Of a stretch of DNA of 64,000 nt, positions 56,084 to 64,000 are shown piece after piece. The stretch is from Thermosyntropha sp. (GTDB lineage Bacteria > Bacillota > Syntrophomonadia > Syntrophomonadales > Syntrophomonadaceae): NCBI RefSeq assembly GCF_017656155.1, contig NZ_JACDOH010000004.1, positions 124,001 through 188,000 on the forward strand. Reading direction: 5' to 3'. Positions within the stretch are counted from its first letter, which is position 1; every line of letters begins with the position of its first letter. The translations under genes and the position numbers were made by a program. A model generated the notes under the pieces. The model was not told the DNA's origin and did no database searches. It worked only from the letters and a program-made list of their open reading frames with translations.

Positions 56084-56803
56084 TTAAAATCCATGTCCGG
56101 TTGCCCAGGTAATAACCGCCACTCTTTCTGCACCGGCACCAAGAAGGGTGCGGGCACATTCCCGGCTGGTTGAACCGGTAGTATATACATCATCTACCAG
56201 TAATATATTCTTTCGATAAATCTTTTTCTTATCCTTTACCTCAAAAGCACATAAGAGATTTTTTTCCCTTTCTTCTTTAGACAGTTCCCTTTGAGGCGGA
56301 GTTTCCTTAACCCTTATCAAAACCTTGTCATCCATCTTTATCTTAAGCTGGCGGCTTATTGATTTTGCCATTTCTGCTGTTTGATTAAAACCCCGCTGTT
56401 CCAAATGGCCTTTAGAAGCAGGCACCGGAACTATTAAATCTATCGGGAAATAGCGCGGCTCCCCTTTTACCACCTCTGCCATCATCTTCCCCATAGCTAC
56501 CGACAAATTTCTCTTGCCTAAAAACTTCAATACCTTAATAGCTATTCGGCATGAATCTTCATAAGGTCCAACTGCCCTGGCAATAGCAAACGGCGGCTCC
56601 TTAACAGAACAATCCTGACATAAAAACTTATCAGCGGGAATAACCTTGCCGCATCTGTCGCATATATGCATATCCTGTCTCATACTGCGAATAGCCTTTT
56701 CACATTCGTCACACCACGGCCTTGAAGTTGTATATCTTCCAGGTTTGCGGCACAAACTGCATTTATGCATAGGGAAAATAATATCTAAAATAAAATCAAA
56801 CAC
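56084..56803 (-). CDS. comFC: ComF family phosphoribosyltransferase-like protein
   Basis: The 239-residue protein has a Cys-rich N-terminus (CSLCRKPGRYTTSRPWCDECEK; CDRCGKVIPADKFLCQDC) and a PRTase fold with the PRPP loop NILLVDDVYTTGSTSRECAR. ComFC takes part in DNA uptake/recombination in transformable bacteria and is conserved in many that are not. The helicase partner ComFA is not in the window. Confidence 0.93.
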   Translation of the reverse strand: MFDFILDIIFPMHKCSLCRKPGRYTTSRPWCDECEKAIRSMRQDMHICDRCGKVIPADKFLCQDCSVKEPPFAIARAVGPYEDSCRIAIKVLKFLGKRNLSVAMGKMMAEVVKGEPRYFPIDLIVPVPASKGHLEQRGFNQTAEMAKSISRQLKIKMDDKVLIRVKETPPQRELSKEEREKNLLCAFEVKDKKKIYRKNILLVDDVYTTGSTSRECARTLLGAGAERVAVITWATGHGF

Positions 56804-56938
56804 TTTCCTTACCCCACCCTAAATCGCTTAGTATATACTATTCACAAATCATAACAGCTGTCATTTCTAAATTTAACTTAATATCTTATTATAACATAAA
56901 TTTTCTCAATCCAGATAACCTCCTGCTAAAATCGTCCG

Positions 56939-57045
56939 TTAAATTGGGGACGGTTCTGAAATTAAAAACTATTTCACTTTCGAAATACTTTTTAACTTGG
57001 GGACGGTTCTCGATTTTAAATCTTTTTCGATTCGAAATAATTCCG
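56939..57045. repeat. REP-like repeat, two copies in tandem
   Basis: GGGGACGGTTCT occurs at 56946-56957 and 56999-57010, 53 bases apart in one orientation. They are followed by TTTCACTTTCGAAA and TTTCGATTCGAAA. Apart from these, 56804-57108 holds no gene. Confidence 0.82.
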
Positions 57046-57108
57046 AAACAATTCATAAATAAAAACAAACAGCAAAACATCAAATCTGCTACTTAAAACT
57101 CCATGTTA

Positions 57109-57240
57109 TTATATTTCTCTTCTTATAAAAGACTTAACCCTTACTTTTTCCTCTTTCTCCACTATATGGCTTCCTATAATAACAGCAATCATTATAAACA
57201 TCCATATAGCAAGGCAGAGCAGTTTCAGTAAAGTAAGCAT
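57109..57240 (-). CDS. Small single-pass membrane protein, 43 residues
   Basis: ATG at 57240 behind GAGGAGG (7 bases) opens MLTLLKLLCLAIWMFIMIAV, which continues IIGSH and then a charged tail KEEKVRVKSFIRREI. This is a single N-terminal helix with a cytoplasmic basic tail. The ribosome site is very strong. It lies 98 bases after the response regulator start, on the same strand. No family recognised. Confidence 0.6.
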   Translation of the reverse strand: MLTLLKLLCLAIWMFIMIAVIIGSHIVEKEEKVRVKSFIRREI

Positions 57241-57338
57241 AAAAAAATACCTCCTCTCCGCCTCCTTATATATAAATAAATATGCGAAAAGGAGATATAC
57301 CGATTACTGGGATAATTTTGCATAAGTAAATTATTTTC

Positions 57339-57959
57339 TTATACAATACCGTTTTTCAAAACATATAGTGCCGCCTGGGTTCGATCTCGCACATTTAATT
57401 TGCGGAAAATAGATGTTAAATGGTTTTTTACCGTTTTCTCGCTTATCATAAGTATTTCAGCAATCTGCTTGTTATTTTTCCCTTCGGCAACAAGCCGCAG
57501 GATATCTTTTTCCCGCTTGGTGAGCTTTACTTCGTTGACAGATTCAATTCCAACAGCCTGTTTTGATTCCCGGTTTGAACTTTCTACCTCTTCCTCATCA
57601 ACCAAGACCGTATGTATCAACTCCAAAAGCTCCTCTTCCGGTCTGTTTTTAAAAAAACAGCCAGAAGCCCCGGCTTCTACTGCCATATTCGCTTCATCCT
57701 CAAGAACAGCTAAAGCGATGACTTTTATTTGAGGAAGCTCACGCCTTATCACCCGGGTTGCCCAGATCCCATCAGTCCCCGGCATATTAGTATCCATAAG
57801 AAAAATATCCGGTTTTTCCCGACGGGCGATATTAATTGCCCCCTGCCCGTCTCCCACCACGGTAATTAGTTCCAACGCAGAATCCATTGCTACAATATCT
57901 TTCATTTTTTCGCGCATCACTGCATTATCATCCGCTATAACTACCCTCACCTTTTTCAA
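57339..57959 (-). CDS. NarL/DegU-type response regulator
   Basis: The 206-residue protein has a receiver with acidic residues Asp10 and Asp11 and phosphoacceptor Asp56 (IFLMDTNMPGTDG). The C-terminal LuxR helix-turn-helix is LTKREKDILRLVAEGKNNKQIAEILMISEKTVKNHL. The conserved Thr/Ser of the receiver switch seems replaced by Ala (VIALAVLEDE). No kinase is next to it. DegU-like regulators are often found beside yvyF/flgM and control motility. Confidence 0.9.
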   Translation of the reverse strand: MKKVRVVIADDNAVMREKMKDIVAMDSALELITVVGDGQGAINIARREKPDIFLMDTNMPGTDGIWATRVIRRELPQIKVIALAVLEDEANMAVEAGASGCFFKNRPEEELLELIHTVLVDEEEVESSNRESKQAVGIESVNEVKLTKREKDILRLVAEGKNNKQIAEILMISEKTVKNHLTSIFRKLNVRDRTQAALYVLKNGIV

Positions 57960-57990
57960 CTCCTTTGCCTCCTCAAAAATCCAGACAAAA

Positions 57991-59427
57991 TCAAAATTGT
58001 TTCAAGTCTAAGTCCTTCAAAACTTCGTCTTGAATCATCTTAAGCCTTTCCCACTCTGTTGCCTCAACATAAACCCGGAAAAGCGGTTCGGTGCCTGAAG
58101 GGCGAATTAAAAACCAGCTTCCATCTTCCAGACAAACCTTTTTGCCATCAACAGTGTTTACATCTTCAACCTTTACTCCTGCCACTGATTTCGGTATATA
58201 ATCATCAATTTCCTGCATAATCCGCGCTTTTTCCTGCTCCCTAACCTTTATATCAAGTCTCTGACTTACCATGCTGCCGTATTCATTTTCAACCTCTGCC
58301 TTAAGTTCAGCTATGGTCTTTCCGGAATAAGCCAACATTTCAACTGCCAAAAGGCAAGCCAGTATTCCATCTTTTTCTGGTATATGCCCGGAAATGCTCA
58401 AACCTCCGCTTTCCTCTCCTCCCATTAAACATCCCTTTTCCCGCAAGCATTCCCCGATATATTTGAATCCTACCGGAGTTTCAATAACTGCCAATCCATG
58501 TTTTTGGGCAATTCGATCCAACATATGGGTAGTAGCGACTGTTCTTGCTACTGGCCCTTTATAAGCACGGGTTTTTAAAAGATGCATAAGCAAAAGATAC
58601 ATAAACTGATTGGCAGGAATGAAACTTCCCTTTTCATCAACAATGCCAAAACGATCAGCATCTCCATCCAAAGCCAAACCAATATCAGCATTGTAGGTAG
58701 TAACCGTACGCTTAAGGGTTCCCAAAATACGATCTACCGGTTCTGGCATAGAACCGCCAAAAAGCGGATCACGATAATTATTTATCGTGCGCACTTCACA
58801 TCCCAAGTCGGTTAAAATCCTGTCTAAATAGCCAATCCCTGCCCCATACATAGGATCAACCACTACCTTAAGCCCGCGGCCACTAAAATAATCTTGATTA
58901 ATAAGTCCTTTAACATGATTTATATAATCGCTTTCTATGTCAATCTCCTGCAAAAGCTCAAGCCTTACTGCCTCATCCATCCCCAGCTCATAAACTTTTC
59001 CAGTTTCCAAGGTTTTATTCACCTGCTGTTCGATAACGTCAGTAACTTCAGGCATTGCCGGTCCCGCATACTCAGGAATAAACTTTATTCCATTATATTC
59101 TGGGGGATTATGGCTGGCAGTAATCATGACCGCACCTGCCGCATCTAAAACCCGGATAGCAAAAGCCGTAACCGGGGTAGGCATAGCTTTTTTCGGTAAA
59201 TACACTTTTATACCATTTCCGGTTAAAACCTTGGCACATTCACGCGCAAAATTTTCCGACATAAAACGGTTGTCATAACCTATGACAACCCCTTTTTTCG
59301 CCAGATTACGACTGTTTATATAGGCAGCAATCCCCTGCGATACTATACGGCAACTGGCAAAAGTAAAATTTTCTGCAATAATTGCCCTCCAGCCGTCAGT
59401 ACCAAACTTAATATGTGCCAATTTCAT
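57991..59427 (-). CDS. Phosphoglucomutase/phosphomannomutase family
   Basis: This alpha-D-phosphohexomutase has the start HIKFGTDGWRAIIAENF, the phosphoserine loop VMITASHNPPEYNGIK, the metal-binding LALDGDADRFGIVD, the sugar loop GGEESGGLSI and the phosphate-binding IRPSGTEPLFRVYVEA. It interconverts hexose 1- and 6-phosphates for glycan precursors. ATG at 59427 is used; GGAGG is only 3-4 bases before it, and a TTG two codons later has better spacing. Confidence 0.95.
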   Translation of the reverse strand: MKLAHIKFGTDGWRAIIAENFTFASCRIVSQGIAAYINSRNLAKKGVVIGYDNRFMSENFARECAKVLTGNGIKVYLPKKAMPTPVTAFAIRVLDAAGAVMITASHNPPEYNGIKFIPEYAGPAMPEVTDVIEQQVNKTLETGKVYELGMDEAVRLELLQEIDIESDYINHVKGLINQDYFSGRGLKVVVDPMYGAGIGYLDRILTDLGCEVRTINNYRDPLFGGSMPEPVDRILGTLKRTVTTYNADIGLALDGDADRFGIVDEKGSFIPANQFMYLLLMHLLKTRAYKGPVARTVATTHMLDRIAQKHGLAVIETPVGFKYIGECLREKGCLMGGEESGGLSISGHIPEKDGILACLLAVEMLAYSGKTIAELKAEVENEYGSMVSQRLDIKVREQEKARIMQEIDDYIPKSVAGVKVEDVNTVDGKKVCLEDGSWFLIRPSGTEPLFRVYVEATEWERLKMIQDEVLKDLDLKQF

Positions 59428-59542
59428 ATTCCTCCTCAATGCTAATAAAAATAATTATGCTATTTTATTTCACGCCTTTAATTTTATAAAATAAAATATT
59501 TTTACATTTGTCAAATTCGCTCAAAAAAAAGAAACTCCTGCC

Positions 59543-60676
59543 TCAACTGGCCCCTATCCTTACATACAAAAATTCTCTAACAATCTTAACAATTCGCTTT
59601 GAAGCTCTTCCGTCCCCATAAGGATTTATAGCCTTTGCCATCCTATCATATTCCATCTTATCAGTAAGCAAAAGTTTAGCTTCCCGATAAATATTATCCC
59701 GAACTGTTCCCACCAGTTTAACCGTCCCTGCCTTTACTGCTTCCGGTCTTTCCGTAGTATCCCTCAGAACCAGAACCGGTTTGCCGAGAGAAGGTGCTTC
59801 CTCCTGCAATCCTCCCGAATCAGTCAAGACCATATAACAAACATTCATAAGATTGGCAAAAGGTTCATAATCAAGTGGTTCTAAAAGATGTATCCTCTTC
59901 TTATTGCCCAGCATATCCATGGCTAAGTTCCGCACTATCGGATTCATATGCACCGGAAAAACTACTTCTACATCTGGGAATTCTTCTACCAAGTCAATTA
60001 AAGCCTGATAAATCCCGCGCATCTTATCTCCCCAGTTTTCCCGGCGGTGGGTAGTCACCAGAAGCAGACGGTTATTAAAATTAATATCCTTAAATTCAGA
60101 GCCAAACTTATAATCCGGTTTTACCGTTGCTAAAAGGGCGTCAATAACAGTATTTCCCGTTACCCAAATTTTAAAAGAAGCCGTAGATTCAGATAAAAGA
60201 TTCTCTCGCGCCGTATCGGTAGGAGCAAAATGAAGTTCAGCCAAACGACCTGTTAAAGTGCGATTCATCTCTTCCGGAAAAGGGGAATACTTATTGCGGG
60301 TTCTAAGCCCTGCTTCTACATGCCCCACTGGAATCTTAGCATAAAAAGCTGCTAAAGCAGCCGCAAAAGTAGTAGTAGTATCACCATGTACCAAAACCAG
60401 GTCTGGCTTTTCCTTCTCCAAAATATCCTTAATTCCGTTTAATACCCCGCTGGTTATGCTGTAAAGATCCTGTTTTTCCCTCATAAGATCAAGGTCGTAG
60501 TCTGGCCTAATCCCAAAAAGATTAAGCACCTGGTCCAGCATCTCCCGATGCTGAGCCGTAACTACCACAACCGTATCCAAATCCTCTGACGACTTAAGTT
60601 CCTTAACAACCGGAGCCATCTTAATAGCCTCTGGCCTGGTACCAAACACTACCATAACCTTGCCTAAATGAATCAA
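59543..60676 (-). CDS. wecB: UDP-N-acetylglucosamine 2-epimerase
   Basis: The 377-residue protein has VVFGTRPEAIKMAPVVKEL, TAQHREMLDQVL, LVHGDTTTTFAAALAAFY, HVEAGLRT and DSGGLQEEAPSLGKPVLVLRDTTERPEA. It makes UDP-ManNAc for teichoic-acid or surface-glycan linkage units. The TTG start is preceded by AGGAGGAAGG. It follows the REP-flanked RAYT region on the same strand. Confidence 0.96.
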   Translation of the reverse strand: MIHLGKVMVVFGTRPEAIKMAPVVKELKSSEDLDTVVVVTAQHREMLDQVLNLFGIRPDYDLDLMREKQDLYSITSGVLNGIKDILEKEKPDLVLVHGDTTTTFAAALAAFYAKIPVGHVEAGLRTRNKYSPFPEEMNRTLTGRLAELHFAPTDTARENLLSESTASFKIWVTGNTVIDALLATVKPDYKFGSEFKDINFNNRLLLVTTHRRENWGDKMRGIYQALIDLVEEFPDVEVVFPVHMNPIVRNLAMDMLGNKKRIHLLEPLDYEPFANLMNVCYMVLTDSGGLQEEAPSLGKPVLVLRDTTERPEAVKAGTVKLVGTVRDNIYREAKLLLTDKMEYDRMAKAINPYGDGRASKRIVKIVREFLYVRIGAS

Positions 60677-60714
60677 CCTATCCTTCCTCCTGTTTCAATC
60701 TGGAGCACCCTTTA

Positions 60715-60813
60715 ATTAAAAAACTACTTCGAATCGAAACACTTTTTAATTTGTAATTTGTGTAATTTGGGGACGGTTCTAAAGTTTAAAACTATTTCAG
60801 TATCGAAATAATT
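60715..60813. repeat. REP-like repeat, copy downstream of the RAYT
   Basis: TTCGAATCGAAACACTTTTT (60728-60747) is followed by a shared 34-bp end (60747-60780) that finishes in GGGGACGGTTCT, then TTTCAGTATCGAAA. The 34-bp stretch occurs identically at 62387-62420. The rest of 60677-60941 shows no gene. Confidence 0.85.
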
Positions 60814-60941
60814 TTCTAACCCTTACCTACTTAACATTGACAAAGTTTAAAATTCAACACCGCCGCCACCCATCAGCCGGCAGCATATAATCCCCACAAA
60901 ACATATATACTTCAATATTCTTAAAACCATAACAACCATAA

Positions 60942-61358
60942 TTAAATATTCGGCTTTTTCAACATTGATACCGGTAGTATGTTGGTAATTTTAAAAACCA
61001 GACAGTTTTTAAGGGGAAAATTAGCATACTTAGTTCGCAAAAGCCGCGCTTTAATACGCTCATAATATTCCCCTTCCGTATAATCGCCAACCAATTCAAC
61101 ATAAACCCTTATCCCATCTTTGCTTTTTTCTCCATCAGTTAATAATACCATAAAAACCCCTTTGCCGGTTTCCTTAAGATTAGCATATGTTTTATCTGCT
61201 CCAAAGCGTGCACATATAATAGTCTCATCATCTATCATTTCTAGAACTGAAATCACCGCAATATTAACATTATAATCCCTGTCAACCGTGCTCAAAGTAG
61301 TAGAAATATAATTGGCATTAATAAGCTCTCTTGCTTTTTCTATTAACCCCCTGTCCAT
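60942..61358 (-). CDS. Pyridoxamine 5'-phosphate oxidase-like FMN protein
   Basis: This 138-residue split-barrel flavoprotein (MDRGLIEKARELINANYISTTLSTVDRDYNVNIAVISVLEM; TYANLKETGKGVFMVL) resembles the PNPOx-like FMN-binding family, redox enzymes of unknown substrate. ATG at 61358 is chosen because AGGAGG lies 8 bases upstream; the open frame goes 12 codons further back. It lies downstream of the RAYT gene inside the segment bracketed by 34-bp direct repeats. Confidence 0.82.
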   Translation of the reverse strand: MDRGLIEKARELINANYISTTLSTVDRDYNVNIAVISVLEMIDDETIICARFGADKTYANLKETGKGVFMVLLTDGEKSKDGIRVYVELVGDYTEGEYYERIKARLLRTKYANFPLKNCLVFKITNILPVSMLKKPNI

Positions 61359-61428
61359 CACACATTCCTCCTTTTTTTTACAGAACGGTTTCAAGATTTA
61401 AAAATTTTAACTCAAATCCCGTCCAAAA

Positions 61429-62208
61429 TCAAAACTTCTGTGCTTTCTTCAATATATAACGGCTAACGCCGGTAATTTCCATGATAACCTTGTCGGGAAG
61501 CTTCGTTTTCTCCTTAAATTCCTTCAATGCTAAAAGCTTTTGCTCGTAAAGAAAAATATCGCCATTATCAACCAAGCCCTTTTCATTTATCAACTGCTCC
61601 CATAAAAGAACCGCCTCTTCCCTGTTCATCGGCTCATTTATATCGAAAAAATCCCCTTCGACCGACTGATTCATAAACCTAATATATTCTTCCCTAGCCT
61701 CTTCTTTTCCTGCCCCCAGTAAGCTTAAAAGCATATCGGTATCAACCAAGGAGAAAAAAGGATGCTTTTCGTCAAGATAACAGCCGTAGCTGCTCCACAT
61801 GTAGTCAGCAGGTCGTTGGACTAATCCTGCTTTTACCGGATTCTGATGAATATAGCGGGCTAAAGCTAAAAAATACCTGTCACTTTCCACATTTTCACTT
61901 TTAAATCTATCCTGAAAAAGATGTCCTATCCTTTCATGTTTATGGTTAAAATAAGATACATAACTTACTGCTATCCGCTTCATTACATCTGATAAATCTC
62001 TTCCGTTTTCGCCTATCATCATATGTATGTGATTGCTCATCAAACAAAATGCATAAAGATAAAATCCGGTCGCTTTCTTCTTAGCCTGCAGGGTTGAAAT
62101 AAAGCGCAGTCTATCCTCATCATCGTAAAAAATCGGCTTCTTCTCATTACCGCGCAAAATAACATGATAACAACCACTTCGACTCTTAACCCTTCTGCTC
62201 CTGGGCAC
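61429..62208 (-). CDS. REP-associated tyrosine transposase (RAYT)
   Basis: This Y1_Tnp-type HUH transposase has SRSGCYHVILRGNEKKPIFYDDEDR near the start, the HUH pair in MSNHIHMMIGE and the catalytic-Tyr region ALARYIHQNPVKAGLV followed by MWSSYGCYL. The C-terminal region (KTKLPDKVIMEITGVSRYILKKA) is helix-turn-helix-like. This is the layout of RAYTs, which nick and move REP sequences as single strands. The GTG start (62208) gives the usual MPRSRR start and has GGGAGGGG before it. REP-like copies lie on both sides. Confidence 0.93.
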   Translation of the reverse strand: MPRSRRVKSRSGCYHVILRGNEKKPIFYDDEDRLRFISTLQAKKKATGFYLYAFCLMSNHIHMMIGENGRDLSDVMKRIAVSYVSYFNHKHERIGHLFQDRFKSENVESDRYFLALARYIHQNPVKAGLVQRPADYMWSSYGCYLDEKHPFFSLVDTDMLLSLLGAGKEEAREEYIRFMNQSVEGDFFDINEPMNREEAVLLWEQLINEKGLVDNGDIFLYEQKLLALKEFKEKTKLPDKVIMEITGVSRYILKKAQKF

Positions 62209-62383
62209 CTCATCCCCTCCCAAATGCAACAGCCTAAACCCCTCTACCGCATGCTGCATCTCATCTGCATTTAAAAACCAATACTCTTAAAAGCTTAAAC
62301 TCCCCAGCTTTTGTGTATATTTTTCTATACGAAGGAAATATTGTCAAGAATTATGTTTATATCTCCTTGCTTTTCCAATTCTC

Positions 62384-62500
62384 CTGTAATTTGTAATTTG
62401 TGTAATTTGGGGACGGTTCTCGATTTTAAATCTGTTTCGATCCGAAATACTTTTAAATTTTAGAACCGTCCCCAAATTGAAAACTGTTTCGATTCGAAAG
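62384..62500. repeat. REP-like repeat, inverted pair upstream of the RAYT
   Basis: The 34-bp shared end (62387-62420) finishes in GGGGACGGTTCT. It is followed by TTTCGATCCGAAA and, inverted, AGAACCGTCCCC (62462-62473) with TTTCGATTCGAAA. GGGGACGGTTCT and its complement face each other over 41 bases, the same layout as at 31567-31629. The rest of 62209-62505 shows no gene. Confidence 0.85.
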
Positions 62501-62505
62501 AAGTT

Positions 62506-64000
62506 TTAGTCCTCCTGACCTACAAGATCATAAAGCCTTTTCAAAGCTGAAGCAGCTTCCGCCCTAGTAACAAAATCCTTAGGAGCGAACTCCCCATCGC
62601 TTCTTCCCTGCATTATTCCAAGATGTTCCATATTTGATACAGCCTCCTTAGCCCATGGAGAAATATTTTCCCTAATCTCTCCTAAAGCCATTTCATTCCC
62701 CATTTGTTTATCTTTCTTCATCCCCAGAAAATTGTTTATAATTACTGCCATCTCTTCCCGGGTAATTTTATCTCCAGGATAAAAGCCTCCATCCCCTTTT
62801 CCCTTAATCCATCCATTTGCCTTTGCTTCCATAACATATGGATAATACCAAGCATCTTTTTCCACATCAGCAAATTTATTCTCAGGAAACACCTTTTCCC
62901 GGCTCTTGCCGTATTTAACTTTATTATTACAATTATCGGCCAGCCTAACCAGCAAAGCTGCCATCTCAGCCCGGCTTATCTCTTCATCCGGCATAAAAAA
63001 CCCTCTAGTCTTCCCCACTATAATATGTCGCATCCCCAGGAAAATAATATCATCTCTAGCCCAATGATTCCTAATATCAACAAAATTAACCTCTGGCACA
63101 AAAACCCCGTAAACACCGACACTTTTATAATTAAAACTCCAAAAATCCTTCTCATTTCCTGCTCTTCCCGCATATTCCCAAACTTTATCCCTCTTTATAT
63201 AAAATCCTGCCTCTGCTTTCTTCTCCCCTGTTTCTCCTTTTGGGACTTTAACCAAAATCTTCAGCCCCTTCTTAAATGCCTCATCTATTCCTTCTCCTGC
63301 TATTTCTATCTTCCAAAAATCCGATACTGGCTGCAATTTATAATAAGGAGAACAAAACTCATCACCCAGCTTAGCCATCTCTGCTGCTATTTTAAGGCTT
63401 TTTATAATCTCTGAAACCTTATCAACCCCAGCTATTTCCACACAAAACAAATCACTTTTCAGCTTTAAAGCCCTGCACTTCATTTTCTTTAAATCGGTTT
63501 CACCCCAAACCAAATAAACCTTTTCTCCAAATGGCAAAACATACTCTCCCTTACTTCCATCCCCCCCTTCCTTAAAAACATCGACAACATTTTCCCTCCT
63601 ATTATTCCGGTTTATTTCCCATCCTCCGCTCTCACTTCCAACTCCTCCGCTATTTAAGCCCTCATCATCTTCCTCTTCTTTCCCACTATTTTCATTACCT
63701 GAATCCTCATCGCTTACAACATCTTCATCATTTTCATCCTTATTATTTCCATCAGCTTCATCTCCTATCTTCCCAACATCCCCATTTTGCTCATCTCCCG
63801 GGTTTTCATTATCTCCAGGGTCTTCATTTTCCGTATCTTCGGCATCTTCTTCTCCATCTGTCCCTTCTGCCACTTCTTCTATCTTGATAACTGTTGAGAC
63901 AGAAAACCCTCCGTAAACTGCAGTCAGAACATCCTTTCCGCTGAATTCGGCACAGTAAATCTTATTTTTCACCTTATTCCCCAAAATGCTCCTCCATTCC
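62506..64000 (-). CDS. S-layer homology domain surface protein (5' partial)
   Basis: Three SLH motifs make up the C-terminal third: FVDIRNHWARDDIIFLG, FADVEKDAWYYPYVMEAKAN and NISPWAKEAVSNMEHLG, with ISRAEMAALLVRL, ITREEMAVIINNF and VTRAEAASALKRL. They anchor to pyruvylated wall polymers. Before them is a strongly acidic Asp/Glu/Asn/Gly linker of about 90 residues and a beta-rich region. The frame is open to the right edge. A TTG at 63984 has GGAGGAG before it but would give no signal peptide, so the true start is probably outside the window. Confidence 0.85.
   Translation of the reverse strand, partial: EWRSILGNKVKNKIYCAEFSGKDVLTAVYGGFSVSTVIKIEEVAEGTDGEEDAEDTENEDPGDNENPGDEQNGDVGKIGDEADGNNKDENDEDVVSDEDSGNENSGKEEEDDEGLNSGGVGSESGGWEINRNNRRENVVDVFKEGGDGSKGEYVLPFGEKVYLVWGETDLKKMKCRALKLKSDLFCVEIAGVDKVSEIIKSLKIAAEMAKLGDEFCSPYYKLQPVSDFWKIEIAGEGIDEAFKKGLKILVKVPKGETGEKKAEAGFYIKRDKVWEYAGRAGNEKDFWSFNYKSVGVYGVFVPEVNFVDIRNHWARDDIIFLGMRHIIVGKTRGFFMPDEEISRAEMAALLVRLADNCNNKVKYGKSREKVFPENKFADVEKDAWYYPYVMEAKANGWIKGKGDGGFYPGDKITREEMAVIINNFLGMKKDKQMGNEMALGEIRENISPWAKEAVSNMEHLGIMQGRSDGEFAPKDFVTRAEAASALKRLYDLVGQED

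Noticed and set aside
62704-63414. 236-codon + strand frame inside the SLH gene
   Set aside because: It is antisense to clear SLH motifs, with no ribosome site.

Overview
The window is a chromosomal segment of a low-to-moderate GC, flagellated Gram-positive (Firmicutes/Clostridia) bacterium. The evidence is whiA-yvcK-rapZ in tandem, a CsrA/FliW pair, YvyF, YjfB and DUF6470-type flagellar proteins, a long-form HPF, strong GGAGG ribosome sites and frequent TTG/GTG starts. A syntrophic or thermophilic clostridial lineage would fit, but I cannot fix the genus. I saw no rRNA or tRNA gene.

Layout. (1) 1-2244, + strand: the end of a membrane-anchored beta-domain protein and a MacB/FtsX-type ABC permease. 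(2) 2500-13420: an accessory island. It holds a decayed ISL3 transposase, a CRISPR array of 8 repeats and 7 spacers read on the minus strand from a leader with a visible promoter, and a tight six-gene minus-strand operon. The operon encodes a CARF-nuclease, an HD-less Cas10 with AGDD, a Cas7-Cas5-Cas11-like fusion, a double Cas7, Csx19 and a Cas7 with a large insertion. This is the fused subunit set known from the type III-Dv complex of Synechocystis, an evolutionary neighbour of single-protein type III-E. No cas1, cas2 or cas6 is present. Two degenerate CRISPR-repeat copies, only 39 bp apart, lie just upstream of the operon promoter region. (3) 13600-31400, all minus strand: rpoN, whiA-yvcK-rapZ, a phosphoglucose/phosphomannose isomerase, two tandem Cof-type HAD phosphatases, a small membrane protein, uvrC-uvrA-uvrB, a P-loop protein, a polytopic membrane protein and a Ctp protease. 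(4) 31659-42210: an M23 cell-wall hydrolase with ftsX-ftsE, a split transketolase, prfB (with programmed frameshift), motB-motA, secA and hpf. (5) 42485-57959: small zinc-ribbon and UPF0316 proteins, then flagellar filament/junction genes (fliS, flaG, fliD, flgL, flgK, flgN, flgM), csrA-fliW, yvyF, comF and a response regulator, interrupted by a + strand formate/nitrite transporter and a rhomboid protease. No flagellin gene is in the window. (6) 57991-64000: a phosphohexomutase, UDP-GlcNAc 2-epimerase, an FMN-type flavoprotein, a REP-associated tyrosine transposase (RAYT) and an SLH-domain surface protein.

A second system spans the window: a family of REP-like repeats built from a GGGGACGGTTCT block and a TTTCGATTCGAAA palindrome, with a period of about 52 bp, at eight loci. 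One copy has become part of a reading frame. Two copies share an identical 34-bp end in direct orientation and bracket the RAYT gene, the likely mobilising enzyme. Together the fused type III effector with its pseudo-repeats and the RAYT/REP family are the most unusual content; the rest is ordinary housekeeping and motility.
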